A stretch of 5,323 nucleotides of DNA from an uncultured Prevotella sp. (GTDB lineage: Bacteria > Bacteroidota > Bacteroidia > Bacteroidales > Bacteroidaceae). The notes below the pieces were generated by a model. The model ran no database searches. It was not told where the DNA came from and was given only the letters and a program-made list of their open reading frames with translations. The position numbers and the translations under genes were made by a program. Shown here one piece after another: positions 1 through 5,323 of the stretch (position 1 is the first letter of the stretch; each line of letters starts with the position of its first letter). Where the stretch lies: NCBI GenBank assembly GCA_945614335.1, contig CALZAP010000128.1:1-5323 (forward strand), written 5' to 3'.

Positions 1-311
1 GCTTCGGACCATACGTGCTCCATAAGAAGAAATATGTGTCGCTGCCAAAGGGTGCAGACCCGATGGCATTCACACTTGAGGAGTGCATCGGCCTTATCGA
101 GGAAAAAAGACAAGAGGAGATACAGCGTCATCTGAAGAAATTCGAACAAGACCCGAAACTCGAAGTACTCAACGGACGCTTCGGGCCATACATCGCATAT
201 GACGGGAAAAACTATCGACTTCCTAAAAACCTGCATGAAAAGGCTGCGGAACTGACATACGAGGAGTGTATGGACATCGTCAACAACACTCCAGTGAAAA
301 AGAAACAATAA
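1..311 (+). CDS. topA: DNA topoisomerase I, C-terminal end (partial)
   Basis: This is the 3' end of a gene that begins before the window; the reading frame is open from position 3 and ends at TAA 309-311. Topoisomerase I relaxes negatively supercoiled DNA by cutting and resealing one strand; its catalytic domains would lie upstream and are not visible. What is visible is two copies of the C-terminal repeat found in many bacterial TopA proteins: an (R)FGPY motif at the very start (codons from 3) and RFGPYIAYDGKNYRLPK from 177, spaced 59 residues apart. Each is followed by an L-T/P-K-containing turn and a (T)xEEC helix. The tail is lysine rich (PVKKKQ), suiting contact with DNA. No zinc-ribbon cysteine pairs appear in this part. 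The GTG at 15 is an internal valine codon, not a start. The stop is in the same frame as aroK, 18 bp upstream of it. The repeat signature makes TopA the clear best match; another protein sharing the repeat is possible but unlikely. Confidence 0.9.
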   Translation, partial: FGPYVLHKKKYVSLPKGADPMAFTLEECIGLIEEKRQEEIQRHLKKFEQDPKLEVLNGRFGPYIAYDGKNYRLPKNLHEKAAELTYEECMDIVNNTPVKKKQ

Positions 312-329
312 ACATCCAAAACCCGAAAT

Positions 330-860
330 TTGAAAAGAATAATTCTCATTGGTTATATGGGGGCCGGAAAAACCACTGTGGGCAAACAGCTCGCAAAGGC
401 CCTCAACCTACAGTTCTATGACCTCGATTGGTATATTGAGACAAGAATGCACCGGAAAGTGGCGCAGATCTTCGCCGAAAGGGGAGAGGAGGGATTCCGT
501 ATCATAGAGAGAAACATGCTGCATGAAGTGGCGGAGTTTGAAAACGTTGTCATCAGTTGTGGCGGAGGGACACCGTGCTTCTTCGACAACATGGAATACA
601 TGAACCAGCAAGGAGATGTCATATACCTCAAGGCAAAGCCGGAAGTGCTATACAAGCATCTGATGATGGGAAAGACAGAACGACCCCTGATAAAAGGGAA
701 AAGCCACGAACAACTATTGGACTTCATCAACCAGCAGCTGGAGAAACGCGAACCATTTTATACAAAGGCAAAACACACGCTCGACGTGAGCCTTATGGAC
801 AACTACGAGAAAATAAAAATTTCAGTACAAAAAGCTAAAGAACTATTGGGAATAGAATGA
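330..860 (+). CDS. aroK: Shikimate kinase
   Basis: The enzyme transfers the ATP gamma-phosphate to the 3-hydroxyl of shikimate in the cytoplasm, the fifth step towards chorismate and the aromatic amino acids. The 176-residue length is normal for AroK. Visible motifs are the P-loop GYMGAGKT (residues 8-15), the DLD motif with D31 for magnesium and D33 for shikimate, R57 in the shikimate pocket, the GGG turn at 78-80, the lid arginine R118 in TERPLI, and R140 in the EKREPFY segment, so all key residues are present. The start is TTG: in this frame no ATG lies between the topA stop at 309-311 and the P-loop, and the next methionine (M10) is inside the P-loop, so TTG 330 is effectively forced. There is no clear Shine-Dalgarno sequence. 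The stop overlaps the speA start as ATGA (857-860), pointing to translational coupling. Confidence 0.95.
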   Translation: MKRIILIGYMGAGKTTVGKQLAKALNLQFYDLDWYIETRMHRKVAQIFAERGEEGFRIIERNMLHEVAEFENVVISCGGGTPCFFDNMEYMNQQGDVIYLKAKPEVLYKHLMMGKTERPLIKGKSHEQLLDFINQQLEKREPFYTKAKHTLDVSLMDNYEKIKISVQKAKELLGIE

Positions 861-2749
861 AAAAATGGACTATTGAAGACTCAAGGGAGCTATACAACAT
901 CTCCGGATGGGGTACTTCCTACTTTGGCATCAACGACAAAGGCGATGTCTACGTCACACCATGTAAGAACGACACGCAAATTGACTTGCGTGATGTGATG
1001 GACGAACTGGCGTTGAGAGATGTCACGCCACCGGTTCTATTGAGGTTTCCTGACATTCTCGACAATCGTATCGAGAAAACAAGCAGCTGCTTCAAAAAGG
1101 CTGCACAGGAGTATAACTTCAAAGGAGAGAACTTCATAATCTATCCTATTAAGACAAATCAGATGCAACCGGTCGTCGAGGAAATTATCAGTCACGGACG
1201 AAAATTCAACCTCGGACTGGAAGCGGGTTCAAAGCCTGAACTGCACGCCGTGATTGCTGTACAGTGCCAGAGCGACTCTCTCATCATCTGCAACGGATAC
1301 AAAGACCAAAGCTACATAGAACTCGCCTTGCTCGCACAGAAAATGGGAAAACGGGTGTTTATCGTTGTGGAGAAACCTAACGAGCTCGAGCTTATCGCAC
1401 GTGAGGCAAAGAAACTAAACGTGAAGCCTAATCTCGGAATAAGAATAAAACTCGCTTCCTCTGGCAGCGGTAAATGGGAAGAGAGCGGAGGCGACGCAAG
1501 CAAGTTCGGACTTACAAGCAGCGAACTGCTCGAAGCCCTCGACCTGCTCGACAAGAAAGGCATGCGAGACTGCCTCAGACTCATTCACTTCCACATCGGT
1601 AGCCAGATAACAAAGATAAGACGCATACAGGCTGCACTCCGTGAGGCTTCAATGTTCTATATCCAGCTACACAAAATGGGATATAACGTAGATTTCGTGG
1701 ACTGTGGCGGCGGACTCGGTGTTGACTATGACGGAACACGCTCGCCAAGCAGCGAGAGTTCGGTGAACTATAGCATACAGGAGTATGTAAACGACTGTAT
1801 ATACACCTTCGTAGACGCAGCTGACAAAAACGGATTCCCACATCCGAACATCATCACTGAAAGCGGACGCTCACTCACGGCACATCACTCGGTGCTCGTG
1901 ATCGACGTGCTCGAAACAGCATCGTTGCCCGAAATGCCGGAGGAATATGAGCCCGACCAGAACAGCCATCAGCTCGTCAAGGACCTCTACGACATCTGGG
2001 ACAACCTTAACCCACGGTCGATGCTCGAGGACTGGCACGATGCGGAACAGATACGCGAGGAGTGTCTCGACCTCTTCACACACGGACTCGTAGACCTGAA
2101 GACAAGGGCAGAGATAGAAAGCATGTATTGGAGCGTGTGCCATGAGATAAACATTTTGGCAAAACATCTAAAGCACACACCCGAAGAGCTCATGAACCTC
2201 GACAAGCTGCTTGCCGACAAGTATTTCTGCAACTTCTCGCTCTTCCAGTCGCTTCCCGACTCATGGGCCATCGACCAGCTCTTCCCCATAGTGCCCATAC
2301 AGCGCCTTAACGAGCGTCCCACAAGAAGTGCCACACTACAGGACATCACATGCGACAGCGACGGAAAGATTACCAATTTCGTCACCAACCGCAACAACTC
2401 GCACATACTGCCGGTTCACACCATAAAGAAAAACGAGATGTACTATCTCGGAGTGTTCCTCGTTGGTGCATACCAGGAGATTCTCGGCGACATGCACAAC
2501 CTCTTTGGCGACACCACGGCTGTTCACATAAGCGTAAAGGACGGGGCATACCACATAGACCAAATCATCGACGGTGAAACAGTGGCGGAAGTGCTTGACT
2601 ACGTGCAGTACAACCCGCGCAAACTCGTCCGCCAGCTCGAAGTGTGGGTTACAAAGAGCGTGAAAGACGGGAAAATAACCCTCGAAGAAGGAAAAGAATT
2701 CCTGTCCAACTACCGTTCAGGACTTTATGGATATACTTATTTAGAGTAA
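857..2749 (+). CDS. speA: Biosynthetic arginine decarboxylase
   Basis: A PLP-dependent, fold-III (alanine racemase-like) enzyme that decarboxylates L-arginine to agmatine, the entry to putrescine and spermidine. At 630 residues it is close to the usual SpeA length (about 630-660). Visible landmarks in order are the PLP Schiff-base lysine K99 in YPIKTNQ, the GLEAGSKPEL strand, the substrate-region loop around SGSGKWEESGGDASKFGL, the barrel strand HFHIGS (244-249), the glycine-rich phosphate-binding DCGGGLGVDYD (282-292), ESGR (335-338), a helical insertion rich in acidic residues (about 355-460), and the second-domain active-site motif CDSDG (C499-G503). The C-terminus GLYGYTYLE is intact. The first ATG overlaps the aroK stop by 4 bp and gives the expected N-terminus (WTIEDSRELYNISGWG). 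argB follows after 1 bp. The family also includes diaminopimelate and ornithine decarboxylases, but the length and the SpeA-specific insertion argue for arginine decarboxylase. Confidence 0.97.
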   Translation: MKKWTIEDSRELYNISGWGTSYFGINDKGDVYVTPCKNDTQIDLRDVMDELALRDVTPPVLLRFPDILDNRIEKTSSCFKKAAQEYNFKGENFIIYPIKTNQMQPVVEEIISHGRKFNLGLEAGSKPELHAVIAVQCQSDSLIICNGYKDQSYIELALLAQKMGKRVFIVVEKPNELELIAREAKKLNVKPNLGIRIKLASSGSGKWEESGGDASKFGLTSSELLEALDLLDKKGMRDCLRLIHFHIGSQITKIRRIQAALREASMFYIQLHKMGYNVDFVDCGGGLGVDYDGTRSPSSESSVNYSIQEYVNDCIYTFVDAADKNGFPHPNIITESGRSLTAHHSVLVIDVLETASLPEMPEEYEPDQNSHQLVKDLYDIWDNLNPRSMLEDWHDAEQIREECLDLFTHGLVDLKTRAEIESMYWSVCHEINILAKHLKHTPEELMNLDKLLADKYFCNFSLFQSLPDSWAIDQLFPIVPIQRLNERPTRSATLQDITCDSDGKITNFVTNRNNSHILPVHTIKKNEMYYLGVFLVGAYQEILGDMHNLFGDTTAVHISVKDGAYHIDQIIDGETVAEVLDYVQYNPRKLVRQLEVWVTKSVKDGKITLEEGKEFLSNYRSGLYGYTYLE

Positions 2750-2750
2750 T

Positions 2751-3527
2751 ATGGAAAAAATAAACGTGATAAAAGTAGGGGGAGCCGTTGTTGAAGACCA
2801 ACAACAGCTCTCCTTGCTGCTTAAAGAGTTCTCTGCCATCGAAGGAAGAAAGGTTCTTGTGCATGGTGGAGGCCGGAGAGCCACAAAGGTGGCTGCACAG
2901 CTTGGTATTGAAACACAGATGGTTGACGGAAGACGCATCACAGACAAGGCGATGCTCGAAGTCGTCACAATGGTGTATGGAGGTCTCGTAAACAAGAATG
3001 TGGTTGCGCAACTGCAGGCGGAAGGCATCAACGCCCTCGGACTTACCGGAGCCGATATCAACGTTATCCGCTCACACAAGCGACCGCTGAAAAACGGTAT
3101 CGACTATGGCTTTGTGGGCGACGTGGACCAAGCGGATGGCAATATGCTCAAGACTCTTATTGAAGCAGGCATAGTGCCAGTCATGGCTCCGCTCACACAC
3201 GACGGCAAAGGCAATATGCTCAACACCAATGCCGACACCATCGCCTCTGAGACAGCAAAGGCACTCGCACCATATTATGATGTGACACTCACCTTCTGTT
3301 TCGAGAAAAAAGGTGTGCTTTCCAATCCCGACGACGACGACTCCGTCATTCCCGTCATCACACCGGAATTGTTCCGGAACTATGTTGCCGACGGCACAAT
3401 CAGCGGTGGCATGCTGCCCAAAATAGAAAACTCACTTGCGGCACTGAAAGCTGGAGTGAAACAGGTGGTCATAACCAAAGCCGATGCCTTAGGCTCCCAA
3501 ACGGGGACAAAGATCCTTAACTCCTAA
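2751..3527 (+). CDS. argB: Acetylglutamate kinase (possibly N-succinylglutamate kinase)
   Basis: An amino acid kinase family protein that phosphorylates the side-chain carboxylate of an N-acylated glutamate, the second step of arginine biosynthesis in the cytoplasm. Its 258 residues match family length. Visible features are the N-terminal KVGGA with catalytic K8, the HGGG turn (38-41), the substrate arginine region VDGRRITD (58-65), NTNAD (158-162), and the GGM-PK segment with conserved K224 near the nucleotide. Two places depart from the textbook pattern: HGGG is followed by RRAT rather than P, and the nucleotide-side strand reads LTFCFEKKGV (180-189) instead of the usual L-T/S-D-V-x-G-V. 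I take these as Bacteroidetes-clade features. Members of this phylum such as Bacteroides fragilis are known to use succinylated rather than acetylated arginine intermediates, so the true substrate may be N-succinylglutamate; the sequence alone does not settle this. The gene starts 1 bp after the speA stop and is probably the last gene of that operon, although no hairpin terminator follows. Confidence 0.92.
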   Translation: MEKINVIKVGGAVVEDQQQLSLLLKEFSAIEGRKVLVHGGGRRATKVAAQLGIETQMVDGRRITDKAMLEVVTMVYGGLVNKNVVAQLQAEGINALGLTGADINVIRSHKRPLKNGIDYGFVGDVDQADGNMLKTLIEAGIVPVMAPLTHDGKGNMLNTNADTIASETAKALAPYYDVTLTFCFEKKGVLSNPDDDDSVIPVITPELFRNYVADGTISGGMLPKIENSLAALKAGVKQVVITKADALGSQTGTKILNS

Positions 3528-3599
3528 GATGCAATAACTTTCTTTAACAATTCTTTCTGTAACATTTCTCCTTTTCACTCGTCATTTCAACAAAGGGGT

Positions 3600-4118
3600 A
3601 TGAAAAATAACAGTTTCCGAGACGATGTATTGCCGTTGAAGGACAAACTTTACCGGCTGGCCCTTCGCATTACTCTCAATAGCGCGGAGGCAGAAGATGT
3701 CGTGCAGGAAACATTGATAAAAGTCTGGAACAGACGGGCACAGTGGGAGGAAATAGAGTCGATAGAGGCTTTCGCTCTTACCGTATGTCGCAACCTCTCG
3801 CTCGACAAGATAAAGAGAATGAGCAACGACCACGAATCGCTCGACGACAGTCCACACGACTCTCCAGACAGTTCATTCTCATCAAACCCGGAAGAGCTGG
3901 CTATGGCTCGCGACCAGGTGGCCCTCGTAAGGCAACTGATTGACCGCCTTCCCGAAAAACAGCGCTCTGTGATACAGCTGCGCGACATCGAGGGAAAAAG
4001 CTATCGCGAAATCGCAAACATCATGTGCATCAGCGAAGAGCAGGTGAAAGTCAACCTCTTCAGGGCAAGACAAACAATAAAGAAAAAATTCTCAGAAACA
4101 GATAGTTATGGACTATAA
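3600..4118 (+). CDS. ECF-type RNA polymerase sigma factor
   Basis: A 172-residue sigma-70 family factor with only regions 2 and 4, the ECF layout. Region 2 spans about residues 11-73, with the core-binding helix around AEDVVQETLIKVW (31-43) and the -10 recognition helix ending VCRNLSLDKIKR (62-73). An acidic, serine-rich linker (about 77-98, with SPHDSPDSS) leads to region 4 (about 107-164): LPEKQRSVIQLRDIEG followed by a helix-turn-helix at 135-157 that would read the -35 element. It acts in the cytoplasm by directing RNA polymerase to a small regulon that cannot be read from this window. The ATG at 3600 fits the family N-terminus; an AAGGGG run directly before it is too close to be a standard ribosome-binding site. 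The 3' end overlaps the next gene by 11 bp, as expected for a sigma factor and its regulator. Many members of this family control their own operon; no promoter is clear enough here to show that. Confidence 0.95.
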   Translation: MKNNSFRDDVLPLKDKLYRLALRITLNSAEAEDVVQETLIKVWNRRAQWEEIESIEAFALTVCRNLSLDKIKRMSNDHESLDDSPHDSPDSSFSSNPEELAMARDQVALVRQLIDRLPEKQRSVIQLRDIEGKSYREIANIMCISEEQVKVNLFRARQTIKKKFSETDSYGL

Positions 4119-4638
4119 GTATATAGAACAACTGCTTGAGCGCTATTGGCTCTGCGAAACTTCACTCGAGGAAGAGCGCATACTGAGGACATTCTTCTGT
4201 CAGGAGAACGTCCCCGCCAGCCTACGCAAGTATAAAAGTCTGTTTGTACTTGAGAAAGAGTCGCAGAAACAGCAATCGTTAGGTGACGATTTCGATAAGC
4301 GAATGCTTGAACTTGTGGGACAGAGTGAGCCACAACGCGTGAAAGCCGTGCGCATCTCAATGCAGCAGCGCATGATGCCGCTTTTCAAGGCTGCAGCTGT
4401 GGTGGCAATGATTGTGTCGCTCGGTGGTGCCGCTCAGTTCCAGTTCGGTAATCACGATGGAGGCGACGACATTAATTATGCTGACTATAAGGACACATTC
4501 AGCGACCCCGCAGTGGCATACGACCAGGTGGAGGGAGCATTGGAAATGGTGTCGGAGGGCTTCTGTCAGTCTGAGACGTCTGACTCACTCGCATCTATAG
4601 GCAGTGCCGTAAAAGACAACACTAATAGGGCGGAATGA
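4108..4638 (+). CDS. Single-pass membrane protein, putative anti-sigma factor
   Basis: A 176-residue protein I do not recognise by name beyond its recurring position after ECF sigma genes in Bacteroidales. The N-terminal 88 residues are charged and helical (LLERYWLCETSLEEERILRTFF near 9-30) and should lie in the cytoplasm. One hydrophobic segment follows at about 93-110 (FKAAAVVAMIVSLGGAAQ), and the remaining 65 or so acidic, polar residues, including a DPAVAYDQVEGALEMVSEGF stretch, should be periplasmic. This cytoplasmic head, single helix and outer tail match the topology of transmembrane anti-sigma factors. The zinc-binding HxxxCxxC signature of ZAS anti-sigma factors is absent; the few cysteines are scattered. 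The start overlaps the sigma gene by 11 bp and the stop overlaps the DUF4252 start as ATGA, so the three are probably made in matched amounts. The anti-sigma role is inferred from context and topology, not from a recognised domain. Confidence 0.65.
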   Translation: MDYKYIEQLLERYWLCETSLEEERILRTFFCQENVPASLRKYKSLFVLEKESQKQQSLGDDFDKRMLELVGQSEPQRVKAVRISMQQRMMPLFKAAAVVAMIVSLGGAAQFQFGNHDGGDDINYADYKDTFSDPAVAYDQVEGALEMVSEGFCQSETSDSLASIGSAVKDNTNRAE

Positions 4639-5135
4639 AAAAGGCAATACTCATAGTAATGGCCATGGTGGCTTCATTGGCTGCCAATGCACAACGCATA
4701 GCCGATTTCGCTTCGAAATATATGGACGCTAACAAAGGCGACACAGTTCTTATTTGTGTGACCGTGGGGCCGAGAATGATGGAACAACTCACAAAGATTC
4801 ACGATCCGCAAAGCAATGAGGCCATCGCACAAGCCATGAAGAAACTGAAGACCGCACGCATAGTGACTGCCACAGAGTCGGTGGACTCATATTACGAAAA
4901 GGCGGAAAAGCTGTTGAAACAGTTTCCGCGACGGTTCAGTCACGACAAAGACTTTCGCAACACCCATTCTTACGGCACTTTCTATACGCGCAGACAGAAA
5001 GACGGGGCTGTGGTGGAGCTGATAATGTTGCATGCAGACACGCTGAAACCTGCCATGGTGATTGTAAACCTCACTGGCGACATCGACAACGACTTCATTG
5101 AATTGCTGTCGAAGAACATCGGCTCAAGAAAATAA
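4635..5135 (+). CDS. Secreted DUF4252-family protein
   Basis: A 166-residue exported protein. The N-terminus is a classic signal peptide: MKK, a hydrophobic core at residues 4-17, then a likely signal peptidase I site after ANA (residue 19) with QR following. There is no lipobox cysteine, so the mature protein of about 147 residues should be soluble in the periplasm or outside the cell. The mature part resembles DUF4252: an alternating alpha/beta region with a central charged helix (YYEKAEKLLKQFPRRF) and the C-terminal beta strand and helix MVIVNLTGDIDNDFIELL that is typical of the family. No catalytic motif is visible and the function is unknown. It starts at ATGA overlapping the membrane protein gene, the last of three coupled genes, so a role in sensing or responding within the sigma circuit is plausible. 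Related loci can carry two DUF4252 genes in a row; only one is present here before the terminator. Confidence 0.85.
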   Translation: MKKAILIVMAMVASLAANAQRIADFASKYMDANKGDTVLICVTVGPRMMEQLTKIHDPQSNEAIAQAMKKLKTARIVTATESVDSYYEKAEKLLKQFPRRFSHDKDFRNTHSYGTFYTRRQKDGAVVELIMLHADTLKPAMVIVNLTGDIDNDFIELLSKNIGSRK

Positions 5136-5183
5136 GAAATTTCTATGCTTTCTCTATAATAAAAATCATGTTTAGTAAAACCA

Positions 5184-5199
5184 GAAACTGTGAAGTTTC
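5184..5199 (+). other. Small hairpin with GUGA tetraloop in 3' UTR
   Basis: GAAACT (5184-5189) pairs perfectly with AGTTTC (5194-5199) around a GTGA loop, which is a GNRA-type tetraloop in RNA. It lies 48 bp after the DUF4252 stop and upstream of the main terminator. A T-run (5211-5215) begins 11 nt after the stem, too far for a normal intrinsic terminator. It could stabilise the mRNA 3' end or be chance in AT-rich sequence. Confidence 0.35.
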
Positions 5200-5232
5200 G
5201 ATTCTCTCAAATTTTTCATAACATATTTTTAA

Positions 5233-5275
5233 AACGGGGACATCATCCAGCACGATGAGTCCCCGTTATGTTTTT
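5233..5275 (+). terminator. Intrinsic (Rho-independent) terminator
   Basis: A 9-bp lower stem, AACGGGGAC (5233-5241) with GTCCCCGTT (5259-5267), carries a bulged A5242 and a 5-bp upper stem, TCATC (5243-5247) with GATGA (5254-5258), closed by the six-base loop CAGCAC. After ATG comes TTTTT (5271-5275). It lies 97 bp downstream of the DUF4252 stop and should end the sigma-factor operon. On the minus strand the stem is followed by only a short T-run, so termination of a convergent gene is possible but weaker. It also appears to be the landing site of the adjacent group II intron. Confidence 0.88.
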
Positions 5276-5276
5276 A

Positions 5277-5323
5277 GTACGCTCGGCATGAGCATTGTCT
5301 AACGGGTGCAAGTCCCGAAGCCA
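5277..5323 (+). mobile_element. Group IIC intron, 5' end (truncated by window edge)
   Basis: Group II introns are self-splicing ribozymes that usually encode a reverse transcriptase (maturase) and move by retrohoming. The last 47 nt line up without gaps, from memory, with the 5' end of the well-studied Oceanobacillus iheyensis group IIC intron: a GTACG start (consensus GTGYG), a four-pair stem GCTC (5281-5284) and GAGC (5290-5293) closing the loop GGCAT, then GTCTA, then GGGTGCAAGTCCCGAA (5304-5319) in which CGGG and CCCG pair. The orientation is the same as the upstream operon. The intron starts one base after the terminator T-tract, which is the known target preference of class C introns: they recognise a terminator hairpin instead of a long exon sequence. 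Position 3 is A rather than the usual G. Whether the element is complete, and whether a reverse transcriptase follows, cannot be seen. Confidence 0.85.

Noticed and set aside
416..730. Minus-strand open frame of 104 codons opposite aroK
   Set aside because: It lies entirely within aroK, whose catalytic residues are all intact, and its translation resembles no protein I know.
1987..2406. Long minus-strand open frame (139 codons) inside speA, with several others at 1581-1841 and 1871-2167
   Set aside because: These lie opposite a well-conserved enzyme, have low-complexity Ser/Arg/Cys-rich translations and no recognisable domain; they are shadows of the coding strand.
3303..3310. Run of A residues in argB as a programmed frameshift site
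   Set aside because: The frame continues through it with conserved downstream motifs (GGM-PK, C-terminal GTKI), so no shift is needed.
3528..3599. Promoter for the sigma-factor operon (candidate -7 boxes TAACTTTC at 3535 and TAACATTTC at 3560)
   Set aside because: Both only loosely resemble the Bacteroidetes TAnnTTTG box and neither has a TTTG element at the right distance. A promoter is expected here but cannot be placed from the sequence.
3528..3599. Terminator after argB
   Set aside because: No inverted repeat with a T-tract is present; the T-rich stretches have no stem before them, so readthrough into the sigma operon remains possible.
5184..5215. GUGA-loop hairpin as an additional intrinsic terminator
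   Set aside because: The stem is only 6 bp, AT rich, and the T-run starts 11 nt after it; the stem at 5233-5267 is a far better terminator.
5277..5323. A riboswitch or other small structured RNA rather than an intron
   Set aside because: The gap-free match to the remembered group IIC 5' end and the position right after a terminator favour the intron; no expression platform or downstream gene is visible to support a riboswitch.

Overview
The window looks like a chromosomal segment from a Bacteroidales bacterium, most likely Prevotella or a close relative. This rests on the types of protein present (a TopA tail with RFGPY repeats, a Bacteroidetes-style ArgB, an ECF sigma factor followed by a one-pass membrane protein and a DUF4252 protein), the near absence of usable Shine-Dalgarno sequences, and a gene order that I recall as typical of the group. 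The genus is an inference.

Positions 1-3527 hold four tightly packed plus-strand housekeeping genes: the 3' end of topA (DNA topoisomerase I), aroK (shikimate kinase, TTG start), speA (biosynthetic arginine decarboxylase) and argB (acetylglutamate kinase family). Gaps are 18 bp, a 4-bp ATGA overlap and 1 bp, so they are probably cotranscribed and partly translationally coupled. argB lies at the start of arginine biosynthesis, speA diverts arginine to agmatine and polyamines, and aroK belongs to aromatic amino acid synthesis.

After a 72-bp gap, positions 3600-5135 hold a compact three-gene regulatory unit: an ECF-type sigma factor, a single-pass membrane protein that is the best candidate for its anti-sigma factor, and a secreted DUF4252 protein. 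The genes overlap by 11 bp and 4 bp. The inferred scheme is cytoplasmic sigma factor, membrane-spanning regulator and periplasmic partner. The signal they respond to is unknown.

Positions 5136-5323 have no gene. They contain an AT-rich 3' untranslated stretch with a small GUGA-loop hairpin, a strong intrinsic terminator at 5233-5275, and, one base after its T-tract, the first 47 nt of what looks like a group IIC intron, cut off by the window edge. Insertion just after a terminator hairpin is the known habit of IIC introns. This is the only mobile element in the window and the most notable non-housekeeping feature. No tRNA, rRNA, CRISPR array or prophage gene was seen.
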